A DNA stretch of 64,000 nt, from assembly GCA_902524995.1 (NCBI GenBank), contig CABZFJ010000001.1:1-64000 (forward strand). Direction: 5' to 3'. A program made the translations under genes and the position numbers. The notes beneath the pieces are model-generated. The model searched no databases. It was not told the DNA's origin and saw only the letters and a list, made by a program, of their open reading frames with translations. How positions within the stretch are numbered: position 1 is the stretch's first letter; every line of letters starts with the position of its first letter. Positions 18,739 through 27,797 of this stretch are shown in pieces. This stretch comes from an uncultured Pelagibacteraceae bacterium. Its GTDB lineage: Bacteria; Pseudomonadota; Alphaproteobacteria; Pelagibacterales; Pelagibacteraceae.

Positions 18739-19659
18739 TTTTCCAAAACAATATAACAATATACTCTTTTGAACGTGAACTCTATTTAAAGCTTGTTGCC
18801 AGACATGAGATTTTTTTCCCAAAAAAATTTCGTCATCAACTTCATTGCCTCTTGGCAAACAATGCAAAAATATGCAATTTTTTTTTGCATATCTGAATAA
18901 TTTTTTATCTATTTTAAATTTTTTAAATTGTAATATTTTATTTTTCTTATTCACTTTGTCATTCATTGAAATTACTTTATCTGAAAAGATAACATCTGCT
19001 CCTAAAGCAGCTTTTTTAGGATTATTATAAATATAAATTTTTTTATTATTTTTTTTAACCCAATTTCTAACTTTATTTCCTGGTTCAAATTTTTTCGGGC
19101 AACCAATACTTAATTTAAAAGAAAATTTGACTGAGGCTGCAATTAAACTATCAAGGACATTATTGGAGTCACCTATCCAGCATATTTTTAATTTCGAAAT
19201 AGTTTTTTTTTTTATTTCTTCGACAGTAAATATATCTGATAGAACTTGTGTTGGATGTGAAGAAGGACTTAAGCCATTAATAATGGGTATGGTTAAATAT
19301 TCTTTAAAATTCTCAATTTTTTTATCACTGTCTGTTCTAAACATAAATCCATCTCCATATGTAGAAAGAATTTTTGCTGTATCAGCTATACTTTCACCTC
19401 CTTGGCCTAGATGTAATTCATTAGATCTGAGCGTTATTGTGCCACCACCCAACTGTTTTATAGCTAAATAAAAGCTTAGTCTTGTTCTTGAACTTGCTTT
19501 CTCATACATTTGAATTAGTATTTTTCCTTTTAATGGCGCACCTTTGTCTACTTCGAGATTACTTAAATTTTTTCTCAATTTTTTTCTTTTTTTTGAGTCA
19601 ACTAAAATTTTTCTTAGATCTCTACTAGATATGTCTTTAAGATTAATAAAATGTTTCAT
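18730..19659 (-). CDS. argF: Ornithine carbamoyltransferase
   Basis: Makes citrulline from ornithine and carbamoyl phosphate. The carbamoyl-phosphate site reads SSRTR within EKASSRTRLSF (family STRTR, a conservative Thr to Ser change), HPTQVLSD and the ornithine-site HCLPRG are intact. 309 aa is typical. Its start lies within the last codons of argD (17-nt overlap), so the pair argD-argF is one transcription unit, as in many alphaproteobacteria. Confidence 0.94.
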   Translation of the reverse strand: MKHFINLKDISSRDLRKILVDSKKRKKLRKNLSNLEVDKGAPLKGKILIQMYEKASSRTRLSFYLAIKQLGGGTITLRSNELHLGQGGESIADTAKILSTYGDGFMFRTDSDKKIENFKEYLTIPIINGLSPSSHPTQVLSDIFTVEEIKKKTISKLKICWIGDSNNVLDSLIAASVKFSFKLSIGCPKKFEPGNKVRNWVKKNNKKIYIYNNPKKAALGADVIFSDKVISMNDKVNKKNKILQFKKFKIDKKLFRYAKKNCIFLHCLPRGNEVDDEIFLGKKSHVWQQALNRVHVQKSILLYCFGKLR

Positions 19660-20770
19660 TTTTATTCAATTCATTACATACTTTATGGATAATTTTTAAA
19701 GCTAGGTCAATTTCACTTTTTTTTACATTTAATGGAGGAAGAATTCTAATAACATTTGTTTGATCTTTGAAAAGCTGTAAACCAATAAGTAGGCCCACAC
19801 CTCTAATTTCTTTTATAATTTTAGGGTACTTTTTTTTTAAAATATTTAAGTTCAAAATAAAGTATTTTGACATTTTATTTACATTGTTAAGTAAAGTGTA
19901 ATTAATTTGATTTAGAACAGCATTACCAACAGCCATTGCGAGCGGATTACCTCCAAATGTTGAACCGTGAGTTCCAGGAACCATTGCTTTAGCAACTTTT
20001 CTTGTCATCAAAACGGCCCCAACTGGAAAACCGCCACCAATACCTTTGGCAATTGGAACTATATCAGGTTTGACTTTAGCATACTCAAATGCAAAAAATT
20101 TACCTGATCTTCCAATTCCGCACTGAACCTCATCCAAAATTAAAAGTATTTTTTTTTGATTACATAATTTTCGTATTGCTTTAATACACCAATTAGGTAT
20201 TACTTTAATACCTCCCTCTCCCATAACAGTTTCAATCATAATAGCTGCCGTATTTTTGTTGATCAATCTCTTAAGTTTTTTGTGATCTCCAAAATTAAAA
20301 TGGTCAAAACCAGGAATTTTAGGACCAAATCCTTCAGTCATTTTTTTTGAACCACTGGCATATATCGCTGCTAAAGTTCTTCCATGAAATGAGTTTTTTA
20401 TACATATTATTCTATTTTTATTTGGTTTTCCTATTGAAAAGAAATACCTTCTTGCAATTTTAATAGCTGCTTCTGTTGCCTCTGCTCCACTATTTTGAAA
20501 TATAACTGAGTCAGCGAAAGTTCTTTTAACCAATTTTTTTGCAAGCGTTTCTCCCTCTGGAATTTTAAAAGCATTTGATACATGCCATAGTTTTTTAGAT
20601 TGAGTATTTATCGCTTTAATTAATTTTTTGTTGGAGTGACCTAAAGAATTTACAGCTATACCTTGCACAAAGTCTAAATACTTAACTCCATCATTAGAAA
20701 TTAAAAAGCTTCCTTTTCCTTTTGCAAAGGAAATATTTTTTCTATTATAGTTTTTTGCTAGTGCACTCAT
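19643..20770 (-). CDS. argD: Acetylornithine aminotransferase
   Basis: PLP-dependent class III aminotransferase acting on N-acetylornithine; it may also serve N-succinyl-DAP in lysine synthesis, which fits the presence of dapD and dapE in the window. Motifs: FQNSGAEATEAAIKIAR, FHGRTLAA, LILDEVQCGIGRSGKFFA, and the PLP lysine in PIAKGIGGGFPVGA. 375 aa is slightly short but complete. First gene of the argD-argF unit, divergent from gcrA over 164 bp. Confidence 0.93.
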   Translation of the reverse strand: MSALAKNYNRKNISFAKGKGSFLISNDGVKYLDFVQGIAVNSLGHSNKKLIKAINTQSKKLWHVSNAFKIPEGETLAKKLVKRTFADSVIFQNSGAEATEAAIKIARRYFFSIGKPNKNRIICIKNSFHGRTLAAIYASGSKKMTEGFGPKIPGFDHFNFGDHKKLKRLINKNTAAIMIETVMGEGGIKVIPNWCIKAIRKLCNQKKILLILDEVQCGIGRSGKFFAFEYAKVKPDIVPIAKGIGGGFPVGAVLMTRKVAKAMVPGTHGSTFGGNPLAMAVGNAVLNQINYTLLNNVNKMSKYFILNLNILKKKYPKIIKEIRGVGLLIGLQLFKDQTNVIRILPPLNVKKSEIDLALKIIHKVCNELNKNETFY

Positions 20771-20934
20771 AAAATTTTTAATTTTTTAAACATACTAATA
20801 AATTTTTTAATTCAACCTGAAGTTATAAATATATATTTATAAGATGTTGAAAAATAAAAGAAAAAACTTGTTTTAACAAATAATATGATCAAGATAGTGA
20901 TGTTTTTTAAATTTAAACACTAAATGTAGTATTT

Positions 20935-21429
20935 ATGAGTTGGACAGATGAAAAAGTAAATAAACTGAGAGAGCTTTGGGGTAAAGGACAAACAGCTAAT
21001 CAAATTGCAGAAATCATTGGAGGAGTTTCAAGAAACGCAGTGATAGGAAAAGCTCATAGATTAAATTTGTCTGCAAAAATCAGACAAAGATCTGCTAGTG
21101 CTGCTCATAAAAATATCTCTAAAAATAATGATAAAGAAATAAAATATAAAGGAAGAAGGGGAAAATTTAAGTCTTTGTTATTAGATAAAAATTTTGAGCC
21201 AGCAAAAAATTTAACATTAGAGGAGTTGACTGAAGAAACTTGCAAATATATGGAAGGCAATCCTAACGAGAAAACTGCAAGTTTTTGTGGAAGAAAGAGT
21301 GTGGAAAAGTTTTCATACTGCCCATTACATTTAATGATGGTATTTCAGCCAAAAGGAAAAAAGGAAGATGTAGTAGATAAAGATGATGAAATGCCAAAAT
21401 TTATTCAGAAGAAAATTAAATCAGCTTAA
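20935..21429 (+). CDS. gcrA: Cell-cycle regulator GcrA
   Basis: Alphaproteobacterial transcription regulator that binds sigma-70 and acts at promoters carrying the CcrM methylation site GANTC. The N-terminal 45 residues form the conserved helix-turn-helix (MSWTDEKVNKLRELW, GGVSRNAVIGKAHRL). The C-terminal domain has CKYMEGNP, FCGRKSVEKFSYCPLH, the typical Cys/His cluster. The basic linker is longer than average. 164 aa. The 164-bp leader contains a palindromic TTGTTTTAACAA (around 20869-20880). The gene is not accompanied by ccrM here. Confidence 0.92.
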   Translation: MSWTDEKVNKLRELWGKGQTANQIAEIIGGVSRNAVIGKAHRLNLSAKIRQRSASAAHKNISKNNDKEIKYKGRRGKFKSLLLDKNFEPAKNLTLEELTEETCKYMEGNPNEKTASFCGRKSVEKFSYCPLHLMMVFQPKGKKEDVVDKDDEMPKFIQKKIKSA

Positions 21430-21701
21430 TCAATTAATTTTTTTTTAGCTTTTTTAAATTCTTCTTCAGTTAAGATCCCATCATCTTTTAGTTGTTTCAG
21501 CTTTATAATTTGATCATGTAGATTTTCATTTTCATAATCATTATATTCTGAGTTTATAGAACTATGCTCATCTTCTTTTTCATTTTTTGAATGCGTATTA
21601 TTCCTTCTGGCTTCAATACCCATACCGATAGGTTTTGCAGCTATTATAACTACAGTTGCAAGCAAAGCTAAACATATTCCAATAACAATATACGTCATCA
21701 T
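21426..21701 (-). CDS. Small membrane protein with C-terminal SHOCT domain
   Basis: 91 aa. One N-terminal transmembrane helix (about residues 3-22) followed by an acidic, Asn/Ser-rich linker and a C-terminal SHOCT motif (IIKLKQLKDDGILTEEEF). SHOCT domains occur at protein ends and are thought to mediate oligomerisation; no specific function is known. The start (ATGATGA) overlaps the stop of the NDUFA9-like gene by 4 nt, so the two are cotranslated and may work together at the membrane. Tail-to-tail with gcrA, sharing TTAA. Confidence 0.8.
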   Translation of the reverse strand: MMTYIVIGICLALLATVVIIAAKPIGMGIEARRNNTHSKNEKEDEHSSINSEYNDYENENLHDQIIKLKQLKDDGILTEEEFKKAKKKLID

Positions 21702-22660
21702 AATATCTTTTTTTTAGTCTCTTTAGAAAACTGACCTCCTGATCTCCAATTAAAGCTGTACTTGTTAATTTCATTCTCAAAAAATTTTTCTGCTTTAATG
21801 CCAATATCGAAATTGCTTTTATATTTGCCACTTAAAATGTTATCATATTTTAAAGTTCTTAATTGGTCTTCAGTTAAAATTGGTTTTGGAAGTAATTGTA
21901 ATAATTTTGCAGAAAATTTTGCAATTGGCATTGGTAAAGGAATTAATAATCTTTTTTTATCAATTGATCTTAAAAGTTTTCTTAGTATTTCTTTAAATGA
22001 TAAGGTCTCAGGTCCTACACATTCAATTGTAATACCTTCAGTTTCAATTTCAATAACATTCATAATTATATTTACAAGATCTATAACGTGAATTGGTATA
22101 AATTTTGTTTTACCAGAATAATAAAGTGGCATAAAAGGAAGTAAACTCAGCAAACTCATAAAATTAGTTGTAAATTTATCATCTACCGAGTAAACAATTG
22201 ATGGTTTTAATATAATAAATTTGCTAAAATTATTTCTAACAGTATTTTCTCCTTCTAGTTTACTTTGAGCATATTTACTATCAATTGCATTTTCTATTCC
22301 CAAAGAAGAAACGTGAATAAATTTTTTAATTTGATGTGTTTTCGCTAATTTTGATAACATATTTGGAAAATCTGTATGAATTAGTTTAAATTCATCCTTT
22401 TTTTTTTCATATAATATTCCAACTAAATTTATACATATATCGATATTTTCCATAAGACTTGATATTTTTTTCATATTAAAATTATTCATTTCAACTAAAT
22501 TTAAATATCCTGGGTTAGCCTGTGTTTTTAAAATGTATCCACTCTGGTGTAAATTTCTTGTAACTACAGTTATTTTGTAGTTATTTTCGGATAATTTTCT
22601 GACTAAATTTCGACCTATCTGACCCGTTCCACCGAAAAGTAGTATTTCTTTTTGTTTCAT
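21698..22660 (-). CDS. NAD(P)-binding SDR protein, complex I NDUFA9-like
   Basis: 320 aa atypical short-chain dehydrogenase. The Rossmann motif GGTGQIGRNL is at residues 10-19, followed by ITVVTRN. HVSSLGIE, YAQSKLEGENTVR (the Lys of the YxxxK pair) and ILKPSIVY match the NDUFA9 branch, whose mitochondrial member is an accessory subunit of complex I. The usual role in bacteria is unproven; association with complex I or quinone metabolism is inference. Paired with the SHOCT membrane protein. Divergent from the RNase D-like gene by 16 bp. Confidence 0.82.
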   Translation of the reverse strand: MKQKEILLFGGTGQIGRNLVRKLSENNYKITVVTRNLHQSGYILKTQANPGYLNLVEMNNFNMKKISSLMENIDICINLVGILYEKKKDEFKLIHTDFPNMLSKLAKTHQIKKFIHVSSLGIENAIDSKYAQSKLEGENTVRNNFSKFIILKPSIVYSVDDKFTTNFMSLLSLLPFMPLYYSGKTKFIPIHVIDLVNIIMNVIEIETEGITIECVGPETLSFKEILRKLLRSIDKKRLLIPLPMPIAKFSAKLLQLLPKPILTEDQLRTLKYDNILSGKYKSNFDIGIKAEKFFENEINKYSFNWRSGGQFSKETKKKIL

Positions 22661-22676
22661 ATATATATTCTATTTT

Positions 22677-23288
22677 ATGAGAATTGATATTAATTTACAT
22701 AACGAAGATTTACCAGACGATTTGGGCCTGGGTGACAAAATTGCAATTGATTGCGAATTTATGGGATTAAATGTAGAGAGAGATAAATTATGTTTAGTCC
22801 AAATATCAACAGGTAAAAATGATGCCCATATAGTCAGATTAAATAGAAATACTTATAATTCTCCAAATTTAAAAAAGGTATTATCAAACAAAAAAATAAA
22901 TAAAGTTTTTCATTATGCCAGAGCAGACTTACTATTCATAAAAAAGTATTTAGAGATAGATATTGATAATGTGGATTGCACAAAAATAATGAGTAAAATT
23001 GCAAGAAGTTATAGTGATAAGCATGGATTAAAAGATCTTATAAGAGAATTTACTGGATCCGAAATTAGTAAAAATCTTCAGTCATCAGACTTCGGAGGAG
23101 AATTATCTGAAAAACAACTTCAGTATTGTGCTAAAGACGTAATTTATCTCCACAAAATATTTAATTCATTAAAAAATATACTAGTTAGAGAAAATAGATA
23201 TGAAATATACACTGAAACAATAAAATTTTTAAAAACCAGAGTAAATTTGGATTTAGCATCATATCATGATGATATTTGGGCGCATTAA
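22677..23288 (+). CDS. rnd: RNase D-type 3'-5' exoribonuclease (single DEDD domain)
   Basis: DEDDy exonuclease. The four catalytic acids are in AIDCEFMGL (Asp25, Glu27), FHYARADLLFI and YCAKDVIYLHKI with the accompanying Tyr. 203 aa covers only the nuclease domain; the HRDC domains of E. coli RNase D are missing, as in many alphaproteobacterial forms. The expected role is trimming of tRNA 3' ends. The kdsD start codon follows its stop with no gap, so it heads the rnd-kdsD-lptC-lptB run. Confidence 0.87.
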   Translation: MRIDINLHNEDLPDDLGLGDKIAIDCEFMGLNVERDKLCLVQISTGKNDAHIVRLNRNTYNSPNLKKVLSNKKINKVFHYARADLLFIKKYLEIDIDNVDCTKIMSKIARSYSDKHGLKDLIREFTGSEISKNLQSSDFGGELSEKQLQYCAKDVIYLHKIFNSLKNILVRENRYEIYTETIKFLKTRVNLDLASYHDDIWAH

Positions 23289-24269
23289 GTGGACAAAAAT
23301 AACATACAAAAAGTTGGGATAGAAGTAATTCAGTACGAAATTAATGCTTTGCAAAAACTTAAATCAAATATTGGTAGATCGTTTAATAAAGTTGTAAAAT
23401 TATTACTATCACTTAAAAATGGAAAAGTTATTATTTCTGGTGTTGGAAAAAGTGGAATAATTGCAAGAAAATGGTCAGCAACTTTATCATCTGTTGGAGT
23501 TCCATCTTTTTTTTTAGATCCAACAAATGCAAGTCACGGAGATATGGGGCAAATTACCTCAAACGATTTGGTTATTCTTATTAGCAACAGCGGGCAAAGT
23601 GATGAATTAAAAAATATAATACAATACACAGCTCGAAATAAAAATATCAAGTTAATTGGGATTACTTCTAAAAAAGACTCATTATTATATAAGAACTCTA
23701 ATCAAGTTTTCTTGATACCAAGTATAAAAGAGGCTGGCCCAGAAAATATTGTACCTACGTCATCGACGACATCTCAATTGGCTTTGGGAGATGCAATAGC
23801 TATTGCTTGCATGAAGTATAGAAAATTTACAAAGCTTGATTTTAAGAAATTTCACCCAAGTGGTACCTTGTCAATTAAACTCAAAACTGTAGGGGATTTG
23901 ATGATTACAGGTAACAAAATTCCTATAATCTCTATAAAATCAAATATGAAAAAAGCAATTAGCATTATTAATACAAAAAAATTAGGAGTTTTGATAATTA
24001 AAGATAAGAAAGGTAATACAGTTGGAATTATTACTGATGGTGATTTAAAAAGAATGGCTCAAAAATATCAAAAATTACAAAGCCTAGAATTAAATAAAGT
24101 AATGAAAAAAAATCCAGTAAGCATTGAAAAAGATAAATTAGCTGCAAATGCCTTATCAATAATGAATTCTAGAAAAATTACTTCTCTTTGTGTGCATAAA
24201 AAGAATAATAAAAAGAAGACTATAGGGCTTATTCATGTGCATGATATTTTAAAATCAAATATTAATTAA
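23289..24269 (+). CDS. kdsD: Arabinose-5-phosphate isomerase (KdsD/KpsF)
   Basis: Interconverts ribulose-5-P and arabinose-5-P, the first step of Kdo synthesis. The N-terminal SIS domain has VIISGVGKSGIIARK, NASHGDMGQI and ILISNSGQSDELK; STTSQLALGDAIAIACM is the family signature. Two CBS domains fill the C-terminus (from about residue 205; VGIITDGDLKRM). 326 aa is normal. GTG start placed directly after the preceding TAA. The gene ends sharing a base with the lptC start (TAATG). Confidence 0.94.
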   Translation: MDKNNIQKVGIEVIQYEINALQKLKSNIGRSFNKVVKLLLSLKNGKVIISGVGKSGIIARKWSATLSSVGVPSFFLDPTNASHGDMGQITSNDLVILISNSGQSDELKNIIQYTARNKNIKLIGITSKKDSLLYKNSNQVFLIPSIKEAGPENIVPTSSTTSQLALGDAIAIACMKYRKFTKLDFKKFHPSGTLSIKLKTVGDLMITGNKIPIISIKSNMKKAISIINTKKLGVLIIKDKKGNTVGIITDGDLKRMAQKYQKLQSLELNKVMKKNPVSIEKDKLAANALSIMNSRKITSLCVHKKNNKKKTIGLIHVHDILKSNIN

Positions 24270-25024
24270 TGTCTATAAAATCTCTGCTGCAGTTTATATT
24301 ATTATGTCTGATAGTGCTTATAATTGGCGGTATATATTTCATGTATTTTTTTTCTAAACCATCAGAAAAAACAGTTTTAATTAATAATGTTGAAAATGAA
24401 ATAGAAAAAACCCTTGATGATAATAAAAATCAGGGTGATGAACTTCTTGAAGGAAATTCACAAATAGAAAAAGAGAACATAGATAAAAAAAAAGAAAATA
24501 AAACAAATATATTGGATATTGATCAACAAAATAAATCGGTTAATAAAAATAGATCAGCAGATAACAATAATTTTATAAAACAAAATAATAATGTAGGAAA
24601 TAAAAATTTAACTAAAAACATTGAATATACTACTACGGACAATAAAGGAAATGAGTATAAGATTCTGGCAAAGTTTGGAAAAACAAACAATAAAAACAAT
24701 AATATCTTAGATTTAGAGCAAGTAACTGGCACAATTTTAACAAGATCTAAAAGGGAGATAGATATAAAGTCAGACTTTGCAAGTTACAACTATAATAACC
24801 AAAATTCTGAATTTTTTGATAATGTCATAATAAAGTATGACAAAAATATAATTTTTTGTGATAACTTCGCAATTAATTTAAACGAAAATATTGCTGTTGC
24901 ATATAACAATGTTATTGTCGAAAGTGACAAGTCTATTATGAAAGCAAATGAGATAACAATAGATATATTAACAAAAGATATAAAAATAAATTCAAATAAT
25001 AAAATAAATATAAAAAACAATTAA
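24269..25024 (+). CDS. lptC: LPS export protein LptC
   Basis: Bitopic inner-membrane protein of the lipopolysaccharide bridge. One N-terminal helix (about residues 6-28), then a roughly 85-residue Asn/Lys/Asp-rich linker, then a beta-jellyroll part (about 118-250; VTGTILTRSKREIDIKSD, SEFFDNVIIKYD). The long disordered linker is unusual for LptC (normally about 190-210 aa). LptA, which typically lies between lptC and lptB, is absent: lptB starts on the last base of this gene. The C-terminal repeats resemble the shared OstA/LptA fold, so part of the LptA role could be covered here, but this is inference. Confidence 0.8.
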   Translation: MSIKSLLQFILLCLIVLIIGGIYFMYFFSKPSEKTVLINNVENEIEKTLDDNKNQGDELLEGNSQIEKENIDKKKENKTNILDIDQQNKSVNKNRSADNNNFIKQNNNVGNKNLTKNIEYTTTDNKGNEYKILAKFGKTNNKNNNILDLEQVTGTILTRSKREIDIKSDFASYNYNNQNSEFFDNVIIKYDKNIIFCDNFAINLNENIAVAYNNVIVESDKSIMKANEITIDILTKDIKINSNNKINIKNN

Positions 25025-25800
25025 TGGCTCTAATAAAAAAATTCAGAATAAAAAGTTACAAGAATAATGAAACAATAGTTGAGCTAAAAAATATCTCTGT
25101 TTTTTATAATAAAAGACAAATTTTGGAAAATTTGAATTTAAAAATAAACAAACAAGAAATTTTAGGTATGCTAGGTCCAAATGGGGTTGGAAAATCAACA
25201 ATATTTAACTTAATTACAGGTCTAAAAGATGTTAACTATGGAAAAATAATAATAAATGGTGTTGACTGCACTAATCTACCTATAAATGAGAGATTTACAA
25301 AATTTAAGCTTGGCCTAGTTCCTCAATATGGAGGATTGATAAATGATTTAAGCTTAAAAGAAAATTTAACTTTGGTATCAGAAATACACATAAAAGAAAA
25401 AAATATGAGGAATTTTAAAATAGAAAAGTTGGTTTCTCAATTTGAATTTGAGTCACTTTTAAACATCAAAGCAAAACATTTATCTGGAGGTCAAAAAAAA
25501 AAGCTTGTGATAGCAATGGCACTAATAAATGACCCTAAAATTTTACTTCTGGATGAACCATTTGCTGCACTAGATATTTTAACAATAAAAATGTTACAAG
25601 AAATAATTCTTAACCTTCAATCTACTGAGGAAATTTCTGTGGTTATATGTGATCATCAAGCAGCTGATCTACTTAAAACCTGTGATCGTGCTGTGATTTT
25701 ATCTAATGGTAAAGTAATCGCGTCAGGTAGCCCTAATGAAGTAATAACCGATAAAGATGCAAAAAATCAATATTTTGGCGACGAATTTAACATAAACTAA
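25024..25800 (+). CDS. lptB: LPS export ABC transporter ATP-binding protein
   Basis: Cytoplasmic ATPase that powers LPS extraction with LptFG. Walker A GPNGVGKST at 51-59, Q-loop LVPQYGG, signature LSGGQKKK (canonical LSGGERRR), Walker B ILLLDEPFAALD, and the switch His in VVICDHQAADLL. 258 aa is slightly long because of about 17 extra N-terminal residues. The link to lptC and kdsD fixes the LPS role. The remaining transporter parts (lptF, lptG, lptD) are not in the window. Confidence 0.93.
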   Translation: MALIKKFRIKSYKNNETIVELKNISVFYNKRQILENLNLKINKQEILGMLGPNGVGKSTIFNLITGLKDVNYGKIIINGVDCTNLPINERFTKFKLGLVPQYGGLINDLSLKENLTLVSEIHIKEKNMRNFKIEKLVSQFEFESLLNIKAKHLSGGQKKKLVIAMALINDPKILLLDEPFAALDILTIKMLQEIILNLQSTEEISVVICDHQAADLLKTCDRAVILSNGKVIASGSPNEVITDKDAKNQYFGDEFNIN

Positions 25801-25807
25801 TCCATCA

Positions 25808-27133
25808 ATGTCAAAAAATATTGTTATAAAAAAAAAAATTAAGCCTTTTAATAAATTAATATCTGTAAGTGGAGACAAAAGTATTTCTATAAGATGTGTG
25901 TTATTAGCTTCACAAGCAATAGGAGAAACTAAAATAAATAATCTTTTAGAATCTGAAGATGTATTAAATTCTCTTCGTACAATAAAAAAATTAGGAATAA
26001 AATTCAAAAAAAAAGACGGATACTATATTATATATGGACTTGGCATTAAAAGTTTTAATGCACAAAAAAAAATTACTATTAACGCTGGAAACTCCGGAAC
26101 GCTGGCAAGACTAATTTTAGGACTATTGGTTAATAATGAAAAGCAAGTTACTCTAATTGGAGATAAAAGTTTATCAAAAAGAGATTTTTCTAGAGTCACA
26201 GAGCCTTTAAAAATGTTTGGAGCAAGTATTTCTTCAAATAAAAATAAACTACCAGTTAAAATTGTTGGTAGTCAATTCCTTAGACCAATAAATTTTTATG
26301 AAAAAATAGGTAGCGCACAATGCAAGAGTTCAGTGATGCTAGCAGGACTAAAAACACCTGGAATAACAAAAATTAAAGCAAAAAAATCTAGGAACCATAC
26401 TGAATTGTTGTTTAAAAGTCTAAACATTCCAATAAAAATAAAAAAAACGAAAAATATTGATTTTATTGAATTACATGGACAACATAATTTCAAAGCTTTT
26501 AATTATAATATTCCTGGCGATATCAGCTCTGCTGCATTTTTTATCGTCCTTACATTGCTTTCGAAAAAATCTAAAATTTTAATTAAAAATGTCAATGTCA
26601 ATGAGAGCAGAATTGGAATAATTAAGATCTTAAAAAAAATGAATTGTGATATTTCTGTGAATAATAAAAGAATTTACAAAGGTGAAGACATAGCAGATAT
26701 CACTGCAAAAAGCACAAAAAATATTAAAGCAATAAATTGTCCATCAAGTCTAAATAGCTCCGCGATAGATGAGTTTTTAATAATTTTTTTGGTTGCAGCA
26801 AAATCGAAAGGGATATCAACCTTCAAAAATTTAGATGAACTTAATAAAAAAGAGAGTCCTAGATTGAATATTGCATTAAAAATTTTGAATATGATTGGAA
26901 TAAAAACGCTTAGAAAAAAAAGCTATTTAAAGATTTATGGTAATCCTAATTTATATTTAAATAAAAAATTTATAATTAAGAATTTTATGAAGGATCACAG
27001 AGTATTTATGATGTCATTTGTAGCTGGATTGGTTCTGGGTGGGAAATGGACTATACATGATCCTGATTCTGTTAATACCTCATTTCCAAGTTTTTTTAAT
27101 ATCATGAAAAGATTGGGAGCCAAATTAGATTAA
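25808..27133 (+). CDS. aroA: 3-phosphoshikimate 1-carboxyvinyltransferase (EPSP synthase)
   Basis: Sixth step of the shikimate pathway. The two-lobed fold shows SGDKSISIRCVLLASQA at the N-terminus, the PEP site NAGNSGTLARLILG, RDFSRVTEPL and, near the end, MKDHRVFMMSFVAG. 441 aa is normal. The pattern resembles class II (bacterial, Agrobacterium-type) enzymes. It precedes cmk by one base in the frequently seen aroA-cmk-rpsA-ihfB order. aroK, aroB and pheA elsewhere in the window belong to the same pathway. Confidence 0.95.
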   Translation: MSKNIVIKKKIKPFNKLISVSGDKSISIRCVLLASQAIGETKINNLLESEDVLNSLRTIKKLGIKFKKKDGYYIIYGLGIKSFNAQKKITINAGNSGTLARLILGLLVNNEKQVTLIGDKSLSKRDFSRVTEPLKMFGASISSNKNKLPVKIVGSQFLRPINFYEKIGSAQCKSSVMLAGLKTPGITKIKAKKSRNHTELLFKSLNIPIKIKKTKNIDFIELHGQHNFKAFNYNIPGDISSAAFFIVLTLLSKKSKILIKNVNVNESRIGIIKILKKMNCDISVNNKRIYKGEDIADITAKSTKNIKAINCPSSLNSSAIDEFLIIFLVAAKSKGISTFKNLDELNKKESPRLNIALKILNMIGIKTLRKKSYLKIYGNPNLYLNKKFIIKNFMKDHRVFMMSFVAGLVLGGKWTIHDPDSVNTSFPSFFNIMKRLGAKLD

Positions 27134-27134
27134 A

Positions 27135-27797
27135 ATGAAAAAAAATCTAATTACGATAGCAATAGATTCACCTGCCGCAGCTGGAGCTGGTACACAATCG
27201 AAATTATTAAGTAAAGAATATAATTTACTCTATTTAGATACAGGTAAAATCTATCGATATATCGGAAAACTTAAATTAGATTATAAGAAACGATTTGATT
27301 ATGCTTTAATAAAAAAAAAAATGAAAAAAGTTAAAATTAAACATTTAAAAGGAAGATCACTTTTATCTGACGAAATTGCAAAAGCTGCATCTGAAATTGC
27401 AAAAGATAAATTTATCAGAGATATTGTCAGAAATTTTCAACATCATTATGCATATAATCCTCCAAATAGATTTAGAGGATCGGTTTTAGATGGGAGAGAT
27501 ATAACTTCAGTAATTATGAAAGATGCAATGTTTAAATTTTTTATTACTGCAAGTTTAAAAGTAAGAGCAAAAAGGAGGTATTTAGAATTTAAAAAACTTA
27601 AGAAAAACATACCTTATAGTCAAGTTCTAAAAAGCTTAAGAAATAGGGATAATCTTGATAAATTGAGGAAAATAAGTCCCTTAAAAAAAACTAAAGATTC
27701 AATCTTGATTAATACTTCTAAATTAAGTAAGAAATCTTGCTTTAAAAAAATTAAAAGAATTATTGACAAAAAACTAAAAATAAATGGAAATATATAA
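27135..27797 (+). CDS. cmk: Cytidylate kinase, P-loop lysine replaced
   Basis: Phosphorylates CMP and dCMP. Synteny (aroA-cmk-rpsA) and family motifs YLDTGKIYR, LDGRDITSVI, AKRRYLE and a C-terminal LINTSKLS identify it. The P-loop, GPSGAGKGT in E. coli, here reads SPAAAGAGT (residues 12-20): the lysine that contacts the ATP phosphates is Ala18, and two glycines are changed. 220 aa is otherwise normal and the reading frame is clean. Either catalysis is supported by another basic residue, or another enzyme does the job. The gene overlaps rpsA by 14 nt. Confidence 0.9.
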   Translation: MKKNLITIAIDSPAAAGAGTQSKLLSKEYNLLYLDTGKIYRYIGKLKLDYKKRFDYALIKKKMKKVKIKHLKGRSLLSDEIAKAASEIAKDKFIRDIVRNFQHHYAYNPPNRFRGSVLDGRDITSVIMKDAMFKFFITASLKVRAKRRYLEFKKLKKNIPYSQVLKSLRNRDNLDKLRKISPLKKTKDSILINTSKLSKKSCFKKIKRIIDKKLKINGNI

